Of a stretch of 64,000 nucleotides of DNA, positions 1 through 8,447 are shown one piece after another; position 1 is the first letter of the stretch; every line of letters begins with the position of its first letter. Under the pieces are notes generated by a model. The model worked only from the letters and a program-made list of their open reading frames with translations, was not told where the DNA came from and did not search any database. Source of the stretch: Pantoea cypripedii. GTDB lineage: Bacteria > Pseudomonadota > Gammaproteobacteria > Enterobacterales > Enterobacteriaceae. Location: positions 505,786 to 569,785 of the forward strand of contig NZ_MLJI01000002.1 of the NCBI RefSeq assembly GCF_002095535.1. The letters run 5' to 3'. A program made the translations under genes and the position numbers.

Positions 1-2
1 TG

Positions 3-569
3 AATTTTCTCAGCCAGTTTCTCCAGCGTTATCCGCAAATGAGCATTGAACTTACGCTGTCCGATGACGTTATCAATCCGGCAGCTGAGAGTTTTGATAT
101 GGTCATTCGTATCGGCGATCTGGATAAAAACCTTCGCTTTGCGGCAAAACCGTTACCCGCCTGGCGGCTGATTGCCTGTGCCGCGCCTCAATACCTGGCA
201 AAACATGGCTGGCCACAGCATCCCTCCGATCTGCACCATCACGAATGTCTGGGCTTTTCCCCCTGGCCTGCGGGACTCACTCATCAATGGCCATTCCTCA
301 GCACGGAGGGACTCACTGGTGTGACAATCAACGCCCGCCTGACCATTAACGACTGGGGTGCCATTCTGGAAGCGGCAATCCAGGGGACGGGTGTGCTGAT
401 TGGTTATGAAAAGGGGCTTGAACAGCCAATTAAGCAGGGGCAACTCGTTACCATCCTGGTTGACTATAAAATTCCCGAGCGGGCGATGCATCTGCTGTAT
501 GAACCTTCCCGCGCCAGCGAAACCCGTTATCGAGTTTTCATTGATGAGTTATGTGAGTTTTTTAACTGA
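3..569 (+). CDS. LysR-family regulator, C-terminal part (partial)
   Basis: The reading frame is open from the left edge of the window, so the N-terminal HTH and the true start lie outside. What is visible is the effector-binding domain of a LysR-type regulator: a DMVIRIG strand, an AAPQYL segment, a Cys-Leu-Gly-Phe turn and the late ILEAAIQGTGVLIGYE helix that these domains use to score bound co-inducer. The pattern is closest to the subgroup that controls nearby exporters and oxidoreductases, but the target is unknown because the upstream neighbour is not in view. The gene ends with TGA and is followed by about 230 bases without a gene. Confidence 0.85.
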   Translation, partial: NFLSQFLQRYPQMSIELTLSDDVINPAAESFDMVIRIGDLDKNLRFAAKPLPAWRLIACAAPQYLAKHGWPQHPSDLHHHECLGFSPWPAGLTHQWPFLSTEGLTGVTINARLTINDWGAILEAAIQGTGVLIGYEKGLEQPIKQGQLVTILVDYKIPERAMHLLYEPSRASETRYRVFIDELCEFFN

Positions 570-802
570 TTGAGTTGCTGAACAACACCTTGATATGAGT
601 AATATCCACGAGTATTGGAGGTCGTTGTAGAAAAGGCTGCCAGTGTTTTATTGTCTAACAATGGTAATCTGGCTAGAGTTTATCAATTCTATAGAGGTGG
701 ACATCTTTTCAATCGTCCACCTATCAAACTACGATAGGTGTCGGTTTTGTGTTTTTTATTGAAAAATAATATCGCACAGCTTGTGATTCATTTGTTAAAA
801 TA

Positions 803-1417
803 CTAGCCTAAATCACTTTCCTTCAATAATGTATAAGTGAATATATTCCCAAACTCCTCCCTTGCATTCTTACAAATATCTAAAAAGTCGTTAAAATCCT
901 GTTCATTTGAAAAAACCTGACATCCTGCAGAAAAATTCGAGTTTTTCGTTTTATCATTTCCAAACTTAGGACCTTTATGAATGTTTATTTTAAAAATCCC
1001 TGTATCTTCAGTACCCTCAATGATATCCATTTTATCATCGTAGTTATTATCTCGATAAACTGTAACATTACCTAAGTTCTGGCATAGTGCTTCATAAGAA
1101 TTTCTATGCAAATTAATTTCATACGCCCTGACATACTGCCCCTCTTTTAAAATTCCCGTACCTTCTTCATAAACCTCGGCCAAGGGTTGAATTAAATACT
1201 CCGGACTTGGATCTGTTGTTATGCTAAAATAATGATATATCCATTCGCTACCATCCCTATAAAAAACAAACAATAAGTCATCGAAATACTTCGAATAGTT
1301 ATCAGATGATCTTATCCCTACAATATTAACATTCCATTTTCTATTCGGTGTATCATAGACAATATAATTATTTTTATTCATTGCATTAATCACTTCAGAG
1401 AGATCAGGAACTTTCAT
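803..1417 (-). CDS. YkuD-like (L,D-transpeptidase-type) SAGCQV domain protein
   Basis: The protein has 204 aa. The start was chosen at the ATG preceded by a GGGGG ribosome site; a longer frame reaches 1474 without one. The C-terminal half carries a His in NIHKG (about residue 147) and a Cys in SAGCQV (about residue 166), giving the H-x(15)-S-x-G-C arrangement of the YkuD L,D-transpeptidase catalytic site, with Ala in place of the usual His before Gly. I recall the same NIH...SAGCQV pattern in uncharacterised phage and bacterial cell-wall proteins. No signal peptide or membrane segment is visible, which would suit a protein delivered by a secretion system or phage particle. It is AT-rich and lies downstream of an unrecognised gene on the same strand. 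A peptidoglycan-acting role is inference. Confidence 0.6.
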   Translation of the reverse strand: MKVPDLSEVINAMNKNNYIVYDTPNRKWNVNIVGIRSSDNYSKYFDDLLFVFYRDGSEWIYHYFSITTDPSPEYLIQPLAEVYEEGTGILKEGQYVRAYEINLHRNSYEALCQNLGNVTVYRDNNYDDKMDIIEGTEDTGIFKINIHKGPKFGNDKTKNSNFSAGCQVFSNEQDFNDFLDICKNAREEFGNIFTYTLLKESDLG

Positions 1418-1518
1418 AAAACCCCCAGACATATTGCGATGGAATAATATGTGTACTGCCTGTTGACCATACAAAAGAATAGGTGATTAGATATGACTCC
1501 GTTTAATGGTATAGATTA

Positions 1519-2130
1519 TCACACTGCAACATTAGCAATTTCCAACCAGTTTAGTTGTGGCTTTTTAGAAACGGGAGAAACACGCAGACTAATTTCAGCT
1601 GCATCACTAGCATGTAATTTATATTGGTTAATACCATATGGAGGCGTCAGACCCTGCAGCCAGCTGTCATGTACAAACATAATGGGATCATCTTCATTCT
1701 TCCGCATAATTTCAGCGACACCACGCAGAACCTGTTCAGCAAGCATTGTGGCGACCGTAACTGTCGGATTAGCGGTTAATTTTGCTATAACATCGGCCGT
1801 GGTTGCAGTTGAGTTGATGACTTCTTCTAGCTTCTTACCCGCATTCTGAATATCAGTATCAGCATCCATCAGCATAATACTTAATGTCAGGAACTCCCCT
1901 GGGTTTTCAGGTCCATAAAGAAGCAGAGCATTATCAGGATTTATGATCTGCTGGTAGACCTGTGAGCCAGGAAAAGCGAAATGATTGGCGCTCATACGAA
2001 TAACGCCATTATTTTTATCGGTAGCAATGACAATAATATAGGGATCAAGTCGATTGCCAATATCAAACGACTTCCGAACCCGTAACGTTGTCATAAAAAC
2101 CGCAATTTTATCTTCTTCAGGAATAAACAT
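1519..2130 (-). CDS. Hypothetical protein, partner of the YkuD-like gene
   Basis: This 203-aa protein is not recognised. Its first half looks like beta-strands (RLDPYIIVIATD, GVIRMSANHF, LLLYGPENPG). A helical middle is rich in Thr and Ala and is followed by a short C-terminal strand region. There is no signal peptide or membrane segment. It starts with ATG after TGAGGTAAACT-type leader sequence (AGGTAAACTATG on the coding strand). It lies 101 bases upstream of the YkuD-like gene on the same strand, so the two probably form one transcription unit. The strand-rich N-terminus could be a carrier or C2-like domain, but nothing in the sequence proves this. Confidence 0.55.
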   Translation of the reverse strand: MFIPEEDKIAVFMTTLRVRKSFDIGNRLDPYIIVIATDKNNGVIRMSANHFAFPGSQVYQQIINPDNALLLYGPENPGEFLTLSIMLMDADTDIQNAGKKLEEVINSTATTADVIAKLTANPTVTVATMLAEQVLRGVAEIMRKNEDDPIMFVHDSWLQGLTPPYGINQYKLHASDAAEISLRVSPVSKKPQLNWLEIANVAV

Positions 2131-2594
2131 AGTTTACCTCGGTAGTCTGACCCAGATGAAATGACAATTGAATAGAACATTTTCTCTTCTGTTAAAATTT
2201 TCATAGCATAAGGAAGAAGTGCACAGCAGTTGCGCCTCCATATCATCGTTGGATGGTTTTATGAAAAGATCAAGGCCAGAAAGAGAATATATATAGAGTC
2301 AGAAATAAGATTCACCACCAAAAATAAGGCAACCATAAAATAAACTAAATAATTAGCAAAATAATAAATTGACTGCCCCGGGCATACTCCTTTTTAGCGC
2401 AATAACTTCCTGCGAATAGAGGTACTCAGATAACGTTGGGTTACCACAGTGACGATAAGATAACACACTAAAACTATGGCGAAATGACAGGCAGGCCAGA
2501 CATAAAGCGCCTGTGCAACCACAAACCACAGTAATTCAGTGCCGGTTTTTTACACTACACTGTAATTCCAACCGTGCTAATGAAAGGAGTTCTG
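2131..2594. other. Intergenic stretch without a recognised gene
   Basis: This 464-base stretch separates two divergently read units. It is AT-rich in its first half. It should hold the promoters of the hypothetical/YkuD-like unit and of blc, but no convincing -35/-10 pair or strong repeat stands out. Short frames here have no ribosome site and overlap blc out of frame. Confidence 0.5.
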
Positions 2595-3119
2595 ATGAAG
2601 CTATGGCATGTTGTGACCGGTGTTGCTATCGCATTGAGCCTGGTTGCCTGCAAATCGCCCACACCGCCAAAAGGGGTGACGCCTGTGACCGGGTTTGACG
2701 CCAGTCGTTATCTGGGGAAATGGTACGAGATAGCCCGTCTCGAAAACCGTTTCGAACGCGGACTTGAGCGCGTGACTGCCACCTATGGCAAGCGCAGTGA
2801 TGACGGAATTAGCGTTCTCAACCGGGGTTACGATCCACAGACGCAAAAATGGCATGAAAGTGAGGGTAAAGCTTACTTTATCGGTGATCCGGCCACCGCC
2901 GCACTGAAGGTTTCATTCTTTGGCCCCTTCTATGGCGGTTATAACGTGATCAGGCTGGATGATAATTACCAGTACGCGCTGGTAAGCGGCCCCAACCGTG
3001 ATTATCTGTGGATCCTCTCCAGAACCCCCTCCATCCCGGATGCTGTGAAACAGGATTACGTTGACACCGCACGCAAGCTCGGCTTCCGGGTTGATCAACT
3101 GTTGTGGGTGAAGCAGTAA
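2595..3119 (+). CDS. blc: Outer membrane lipoprotein Blc (bacterial lipocalin)
   Basis: The protein has 174 aa. The ATG at 2595 follows an AAAGGAG ribosome site. It begins with a lipoprotein signal peptide ending in the lipobox LVAC, so the mature protein should be acylated on Cys and sent to the outer membrane. The lipocalin signature GKWYEIARLE (the GxW motif) follows, then the eight-strand barrel with YNVIRLDDNYQYALVSGP near the end. Blc binds lysophospholipids and fatty acids and in E. coli is induced in stationary phase or envelope stress. It stands alone, convergent with the MFS gene, with a G/C-rich hairpin between them. Confidence 0.93.
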   Translation: MKLWHVVTGVAIALSLVACKSPTPPKGVTPVTGFDASRYLGKWYEIARLENRFERGLERVTATYGKRSDDGISVLNRGYDPQTQKWHESEGKAYFIGDPATAALKVSFFGPFYGGYNVIRLDDNYQYALVSGPNRDYLWILSRTPSIPDAVKQDYVDTARKLGFRVDQLLWVKQ

Positions 3120-3138
3120 AATCCTTATTTAGCAGCTT

Positions 3139-3159
3139 GCAGGGGGAGCGCCCCCCTGC
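3139..3159. terminator. G/C hairpin between blc and the MFS gene
   Basis: GCAGGGGG and CCCCCTGC face each other across a 5-base loop, directly between the convergent stop codons of blc and the MFS gene. There is no long T run, but the position suits a bidirectional terminator. Confidence 0.55.
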
Positions 3160-3166
3160 CTGTACA

Positions 3167-4339
3167 TCAGTGGTGCAGACGAAAACTCGCGCGGGAAGTA
3201 AAAGATGCCAGGAAGAACAGCACCGCAGCGGTCAGGAAAATCCCGGTAAAACCCAGATGATCAAACATCACGCCACCGATGGCCGCGCCAGCGGTAATGG
3301 CAAACTGGATCGCCGCCACCAGTAATCCCCCTGCACTCTCCGCGTCCTCTGGCATTGTTCTGGTGATCCAGGTAGACCAGCCAACTGGCAACACGCCATA
3401 TACCAGTCCCCAGAAAATAACGAGCGCAATATCTGTCACCGGCGTGACTGGCAGCAGCAACAGCGCCAGGGCCGTGACTGAGATAACCAGCGGAATGATC
3501 ACCATCGCCCGGAAAAAATGACCGGAAAGAATCCTGCCGGCAAGCGTTGTCCCGACGCAGCTGCTGAGACCAAACCCCAGTAAAACCCAGGATAACGCAT
3601 CCGGGCTGAGCGCAAGACCGCGTTCAAGGAAAGGCCGTACGTAAGTGAAAAAGGCAAAGTGACCGCTGAAGCAGATGATGGACGCCAACAGGCCAAGCGT
3701 GACCCATTTTCTGCGCAGCAGACCAAACATCTGCGTAAATTTTACCGTGCCGTTAGCGGGCAAAGAAGGCAGTGAGAAAAACTGGAACAGAAAACCGGCC
3801 ACACCAATCAACGCGCCACCGACAAAGACCGCGCGCCATCCTGCCAGATGGCCCAGATAACTTGCCAGCGGCACAGCCAGTATGGTCGCCAGCGATACGC
3901 CAGCAAATATAATGCTCAGCGCTTTCGGCACATCTTTTTCAGACACCAGCCTGATGGCCACCGCAGAGGACATGGTCCAGAACCCTCCGACGGCAAATCC
4001 TAGCAGGCAGCGCCCAGCAAACAACATAAAACTGTTAGTCGCGGACGCCACAATAAGGTTCGACACAATCAGGCTCAGGGTGAAGGACAGCAAAAGATAA
4101 CGTCTGTCGGTGTTGCGGCTCATAGGCGCCAGCAAAAGACTGGTTATCACCGCCATCACACCACTTGCCGTGACAGATTGCCCGGCTGTCCCGGCGGTTA
4201 TTGACAGGTCGTGAGCAATGGGTGTCAGCAGGCTGACAGGAAGAAATTCACCGGTGATCAATCCGGTCACACCGACAAAAAGAGACCACACGGCTGGCCA
4301 GTGGCCGGTGTGCGGGTTTATCGCTTCAGTATTTTGCAT
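3167..4339 (-). CDS. MFS exporter, NepI/AraJ-like (DHA1 type)
   Basis: The protein has 390 aa with about twelve hydrophobic segments. The opening, with GEFLPVSLLTPIA in TM1 and TAGQSVTASG before TM2, the TDRRYLLLS loop, and GRCLLGFAVGGFW in TM4, match the NepI purine-ribonucleoside efflux branch of the DHA1 drug/metabolite exporters as I remember it. The substrate cannot be read from the sequence. The gene is divergent from the LysR regulator starting at 4569, with 229 bases between them. That is the usual arrangement for a LysR regulator controlling its neighbouring exporter. Confidence 0.8.
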   Translation of the reverse strand: MQNTEAINPHTGHWPAVWSLFVGVTGLITGEFLPVSLLTPIAHDLSITAGTAGQSVTASGVMAVITSLLLAPMSRNTDRRYLLLSFTLSLIVSNLIVASATNSFMLFAGRCLLGFAVGGFWTMSSAVAIRLVSEKDVPKALSIIFAGVSLATILAVPLASYLGHLAGWRAVFVGGALIGVAGFLFQFFSLPSLPANGTVKFTQMFGLLRRKWVTLGLLASIICFSGHFAFFTYVRPFLERGLALSPDALSWVLLGFGLSSCVGTTLAGRILSGHFFRAMVIIPLVISVTALALLLLPVTPVTDIALVIFWGLVYGVLPVGWSTWITRTMPEDAESAGGLLVAAIQFAITAGAAIGGVMFDHLGFTGIFLTAAVLFFLASFTSRASFRLHH

Positions 4340-4568
4340 AGCATCTCAATCTATATTATGGGTTTAGGCGTTATTTCGGCATGACGCTGCCGTCCCGAGC
4401 TGGAATACGAATCAGCTGTTCAGGAGGGTGTTTTTCGTGTGGGTTTAAGCAGGCGGGCAGTATTATTACCAGTTCATCTGCGATACAACGTCGGTCCATT
4501 TTAAAGCTTTCAAATTGATTATTTAAATGTGATTATTCGAATACAGTTATTAGTGTGACTTCATAATC

Positions 4569-5468
4569 ATGGAAAACTTCAACGAACTTGCCGCTTTTGC
4601 TTTGGTCGCCAGCGAGAAAAGCTTTACGCGGGCCGCCGCTAAAATGGGGATTTCGCAATCCGCGCTGAGCCAGACCATCCGCAACCTGGAAGCCCGCCTT
4701 GAGCTACGATTGCTGACCCGCACCACACGCAGTGTTTCTCCCACTGAAGCCGGTGAGTACCTGCTCAGTAATCTGGCACCGCGACTCGACGAAATCACCG
4801 GCGTACTCAATTCACTGCGCGGCATGCGTGACAAACCGACCGGCACAGTCCGCATTGCCGCGGCTGGCCATCCTGCTGTTGCCGTTATCGAACCGGCACT
4901 GCGTCAGATGCTGCGGGATAATCCTGACGTAAACGTTGAGATATCCGTTGATGATGCCCTGGCTGATATTGTGGCCGACGGCTTTGACGCGGGTGTCCGT
5001 CTTGGCGAGCAGGTGGCAAAGGATATGATCGCGGTGCGCATCAGCCCCGATATCCGCATTGTGGTCGTTGCCTCTCCCGATTATTTTTCCCGTTATCCCC
5101 TCCCCCTGACACCCCATGATTTAACGCATCACAACTGCATCAATCTGCGCCTGCCCACCTATGGCGGCCTGTTCCCGTGGGAATTTGCAAAGAATGGGGA
5201 AGAACTCAAAGTCAGGGTTGAGGGACAGCTGACCTTCAACAGCCTTGAACTGCGTCTGAACGCCGTGCGTGCCGGATGTGGGCTTACCTGCCTGCCGGAA
5301 GACACCGTAGCGGATGATATCCGGCAGGGAAGGCTAATTCAGGTGCTGGATGAATGGTGCCCGATGCTACCCGGTTACCATCTTTATTATCCGCATCGCC
5401 GACATCCTGCACCGGCTTTTACCCTGGTTCTGAACGCGCTCAGGGAACACTGGCGTAACGGGATCTAA
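4569..5468 (+). CDS. LysR-family transcriptional regulator
   Basis: The protein has 299 aa, the typical LysR length. The N-terminus is the standard winged HTH (LAAFALVASEKSFTRAAAKMG, then ISQSALSQTIRNLEARL, then LLTRTTRSVSPTEAG), and the rest is a periplasmic-binding-protein-like effector domain. It reads away from the NepI-like exporter and probably controls it and possibly the operon at 5488-8196, which is convergent with its 3' end. The AT-rich region 4500-4560 upstream holds ATTATT/AATAAT-like half sites that could be LysR boxes, but none is decisive. Confidence 0.9.
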   Translation: MENFNELAAFALVASEKSFTRAAAKMGISQSALSQTIRNLEARLELRLLTRTTRSVSPTEAGEYLLSNLAPRLDEITGVLNSLRGMRDKPTGTVRIAAAGHPAVAVIEPALRQMLRDNPDVNVEISVDDALADIVADGFDAGVRLGEQVAKDMIAVRISPDIRIVVVASPDYFSRYPLPLTPHDLTHHNCINLRLPTYGGLFPWEFAKNGEELKVRVEGQLTFNSLELRLNAVRAGCGLTCLPEDTVADDIRQGRLIQVLDEWCPMLPGYHLYYPHRRHPAPAFTLVLNALREHWRNGI

Positions 5469-5487
5469 ACTCCGGTTACGCCGGGCG

Positions 5488-6579
5488 TCAGTTCTTCACG
5501 TTCATCTGGATCCAGTTAATCAACATGTCAGCAACCTGAAGGTTATTCCTGTCCATCATCATCATATGACTGTTGCCATATACCTGATGGTCAGGAAGAT
5601 GCAGCATCTGTGCATTTCCCCCGGCTTTTTGCAGCCGTCCGATGAATTTATCGCAGTCTTTATAGGCGTCTTCCCAGGAGAATCCTTTCGTCCCGGTGTT
5701 GGCATCCAGGTGATCGCCAAACACTGCCAATACGGGAACGGTAGCCAGCGTTTTGAGCTGGGCTTCGGTCCAGGTGTCCGCACGGCAACCGCCTGGCTCA
5801 ACCATGATCAGGCCTTTAATCCCTTTCATGCTGACCATTGCCGCATCAAGAGGTACCGATCCGCTTTCTGAATGCCCCATCAGGACAGCACCGTTTAGCT
5901 TTTGTGCCAGCTCGGACATGGTTTTAAAGTTTGGGTTCGGCGTTGGCATCACCGCATTCAGATCAGGAATCGCCTGACGGGAGAATTCCGCTGCGGATTG
6001 AACCGGGAACTGTTCATTGTGGAACGCCTGGCCGTACGACGGTCCGAAACGAAACATGGTCCAGCCCAGTTGATCGGAAATACGGAACACATTCGGCAGC
6101 TTATCTGGCGAGACCGCCCCTGCGCGGACGTCGTTGTAAACTGAAAAGTCACTCCCCGAACGCCCACGGGACACCTGATCGGGAACATAGGTTGGGTAGC
6201 CGCGACGAACAAAATACTCATACCATCCCATCCTGCCGTCGGGAGTGGTGTCGTAAGTCATGCCGCTCAGGGTGGCTCCGTGCAGCATCACCACTGGCAC
6301 GCCGGTCTGTTTTTCCGGCACCATATACTCTACATACATCTGGTTGACGGTAATATTTCCACCTGAAGCCGGAGGCGTACCGAAAATACTGGAGAGCTGC
6401 GCCGCAGTCGCCTTTTTCGACTCTCCACCAATAATAAAGCTTCCGCGACTTTTAAGAATTAAGGGGCCTGAAGTCTCGGCATTATAATGAGTATCCGATG
6501 CTGCGAACGCAACGCCTGAAAATACCAGTGATATCGCAACAGCACATACAGCACGGGTGCATATTTTTAATTTATTCAT
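5488..6579 (-). CDS. Secreted alpha/beta hydrolase (esterase-like)
   Basis: The protein has 363 aa. It has a signal peptide (MNKLKICTRAVCAVAISLVF ending near FAASD), so it is exported. The fold markers are an oxyanion turn VVMLHGATLSG, a nucleophile elbow GHSESGS with Ser, an acid candidate in FGDHLD, and a late His in LPDHQVYGNSH. This is a catalytic Ser-Asp-His set in the right order. It resembles the family of secreted hydrolases often found beside SDR and carboxymuconolactone decarboxylase genes. Its start lies 50 bases after the CMD gene, so hydrolase, CMD and SDR genes are probably one operon. The natural ester or lactone substrate is unknown. Confidence 0.82.
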   Translation of the reverse strand: MNKLKICTRAVCAVAISLVFSGVAFAASDTHYNAETSGPLILKSRGSFIIGGESKKATAAQLSSIFGTPPASGGNITVNQMYVEYMVPEKQTGVPVVMLHGATLSGMTYDTTPDGRMGWYEYFVRRGYPTYVPDQVSRGRSGSDFSVYNDVRAGAVSPDKLPNVFRISDQLGWTMFRFGPSYGQAFHNEQFPVQSAAEFSRQAIPDLNAVMPTPNPNFKTMSELAQKLNGAVLMGHSESGSVPLDAAMVSMKGIKGLIMVEPGGCRADTWTEAQLKTLATVPVLAVFGDHLDANTGTKGFSWEDAYKDCDKFIGRLQKAGGNAQMLHLPDHQVYGNSHMMMMDRNNLQVADMLINWIQMNVKN

Positions 6580-6629
6580 TTAATGGGTTACCCTGATTTT
6601 TCTGAGTGGTATAGACGACAAAAATATTT

Positions 6630-7391
6630 TTAATGACCCCGGTTGTTAAAAACGGCGGTCGCAACAGACTGTGCGGAAAACGCGTTCGGCCAGCCAATAT
6701 AAAACGCCAGTTGTGCAATCATCTCTTCAGCCTGCGCCTGGCTCAGTCCGTTATCCATCGCGCGCTGAAGGTGAAGTGGCATTTCTGCCGATTTACCATT
6801 CGCGATAAGCGCACTGACGGTCACCAGGCTGCGATCCCTGGGGGTGAGACCGGGCCGCAGCCACAGATTTCTGAAAAGCACATCCGTTGTGTAACGGGCC
6901 AATGGTCGACCGGTATTACCGAACAGATGCTGTACCGCATCCAGCCGGTGAGCCTCACTGCGTTCATCAACAGGAGCAAGCACAGGTTCTGCCGCTGGCA
7001 TCTCTTTCATATTCACATGGCGCTCATGGAAAATTTCCCATGCCACTTTCGCTGCATTCAGCGCATTTTCCCGACCGGCGTAAAAGGCAAGCTGGGTGAT
7101 CATTTCCGAAATTTCAGAAGGTTTAACGCCGTTATTCAGCGCCAGTTCCATATATTTTTTTAATTCGGTATGCTGATCTCTGGCAATCATTGCCGCCAGC
7201 GTTATCAGACTGCGGTCCCGCAGATTGAGTTCCGGCCTTTTCCAGACATCCTGCTGTAAAATATTCTGTGAATATTTTTCCAGTGCTGGCGCGACTTCAT
7301 TCAGATAATCCTGTGGCACGTTTATTTCCGCATGTGAGTAATGACTGAAGGCCAGTGCAGTAAGTAATATATATACTCTGCGTTGAATCAT
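6630..7391 (-). CDS. Periplasmic carboxymuconolactone decarboxylase-like protein (two CMD repeats)
   Basis: The protein has 253 aa from the ATG at 7391 (another ATG at 7415 is possible; the frame stays open to 7766 but there overlaps the SDR gene). A short signal peptide ends near SHYSHA. It then shows two similar halves: RDRSLITLAAMIA with EMITQLAFYAGRENALNA, and RDRSLVTVSALIA with EMIAQLAFYIGWPNAFSA. Each is a CMD/AhpD-type helical unit. The redox Cys pair of AhpD is absent, so a decarboxylase/lactone-type or structural role is likelier than peroxidase. An exported double-CMD protein beside a secreted hydrolase and an SDR suggests a small pathway for a cyclic or lactone compound; this is inference. 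Confidence 0.78.
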   Translation of the reverse strand: MIQRRVYILLTALAFSHYSHAEINVPQDYLNEVAPALEKYSQNILQQDVWKRPELNLRDRSLITLAAMIARDQHTELKKYMELALNNGVKPSEISEMITQLAFYAGRENALNAAKVAWEIFHERHVNMKEMPAAEPVLAPVDERSEAHRLDAVQHLFGNTGRPLARYTTDVLFRNLWLRPGLTPRDRSLVTVSALIANGKSAEMPLHLQRAMDNGLSQAQAEEMIAQLAFYIGWPNAFSAQSVATAVFNNRGH

Positions 7392-7449
7392 TATATAAAC
7401 GCCAGTTAATATCATGAAAAGGCAGGCTGGAAAGCCTGCCCGGAAATAA

Positions 7450-8196
7450 TCAAAGTTCCTGCGCTGTCGGCCGGAAAATAATTTCGTTGACGCCAACGTC
7501 TTCCGGTTGACTGATGGCGAAAGCCACCATACGTGCGTAGGAGTCCGGCGGGATGCCGACCTTACCAACATAATCCTGATTGGCGGCCTGAACATCTTTG
7601 TCACTGATATGATCAAGCAGTTCGGTTGACACTGCACCGGGCGAAATAATGGTGGCACGCACGTTGTAGGCGCTGGCTTCTTTACGCAGCCCCTCAGTAA
7701 CGGCGCGTACCGCAAATTTCGTCGCTGAATACACCGCAGATGTCGGGAAAACCAGGTGACCTGCAACCGATGCGGTATTGATAATGTGACCCGATTGCTG
7801 CGCTTTCATAATTGGCAGAGCCGCCGCGATACCGTGCAGCACACCCCTGAGGTTAACGTCGATCATCATGTCCCACTCGCTGACCTTCGCCTGATCGAGC
7901 GAGGAAAGTGGCATCACGCCGGCGTTGTTGATCAACACATCAATGCTTCCCCACGTGCTGATCGCTGTATCAACCAGCTTTTGCACATCATCAGCACGCG
8001 TGACATCAGTTGCCACGGCAATCGCCTTTCCGCCTTTGGCAGAGATATCTTTTGCCAGCGCATCAATACGGTCGGAGCGACGTGCAGCAAGTACGATGCG
8101 TGCTCCTTTGTCGGCAAGGTGACGTGCTGCTGCCTCCCCCATACCGCTGGAAGCACCGGTTATCACAATCACTTTATCTTTAATATTGTCTGTCAT
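7450..8196 (-). CDS. Short-chain dehydrogenase/reductase
   Basis: The protein has 248 aa, the classical SDR length. Visible motifs are the Rossmann glycine loop TGASSGMG (residues 13-20), LINNAGVM, the catalytic Ser in NTASVAGH, and YSATK with the Tyr-Lys pair. An Ala-Arg-Arg-Ser stretch after the second strand (LAARRSDR) favours NADP(H). It is cytoplasmic with no signal. It is the first gene of the probable SDR-CMD-hydrolase operon. Its closest relatives are generic YdfG/serine-type oxidoreductases; the alcohol or ketone it acts on cannot be read from the sequence. Confidence 0.9.
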   Translation of the reverse strand: MTDNIKDKVIVITGASSGMGEAAARHLADKGARIVLAARRSDRIDALAKDISAKGGKAIAVATDVTRADDVQKLVDTAISTWGSIDVLINNAGVMPLSSLDQAKVSEWDMMIDVNLRGVLHGIAAALPIMKAQQSGHIINTASVAGHLVFPTSAVYSATKFAVRAVTEGLRKEASAYNVRATIISPGAVSTELLDHISDKDVQAANQDYVGKVGIPPDSYARMVAFAISQPEDVGVNEIIFRPTAQEL

Positions 8197-8398
8197 CTCT
8201 TTCTCCCGCCATTCGGATTAACTGGTTGCCAAAGCCGGGAGGTTGAAGCTTCCTCAGGCGTTCAGCATGTCTTCAGGTTAATCCTGGCAGGAATGTATTC
8301 ATTCGATAAGATGCATAAACAGCAAACTGATATTAGTTAAATTAATTAATAGCAATACATTGATAAACGGAATGATTGTGCAGATCAGGAAGATGAGT

Positions 8399-8433
8399 CC
8401 GTCCTGCCTGGCAAACCACACCAGGCAGGACGG
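8399..8433. terminator. Strong hairpin after the cytochrome c gene
   Basis: Two perfectly complementary 13-base arms (CCGTCCTGCCTGG and its complement) enclose a 9-base loop, 15 bases beyond the cytochrome c stop codon. It lacks a T run but is the strongest hairpin nearby and sits where the dehydrogenase operon should end. Confidence 0.6.
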
Positions 8434-8447
8434 TCAGAGCAATACGA

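Noticed and set aside
1493..1849. 118-codon plus-strand frame
   Set aside because: It is antisense to the hypothetical gene at 1519-2130, which has better codon pattern and leader sequence.
7392..7766. Long N-terminal extension of the CMD protein
   Set aside because: It overlaps the SDR gene in another frame and reads as Arg/Pro/Cys-rich noise, while the signal peptide begins at the ATG at 7391.
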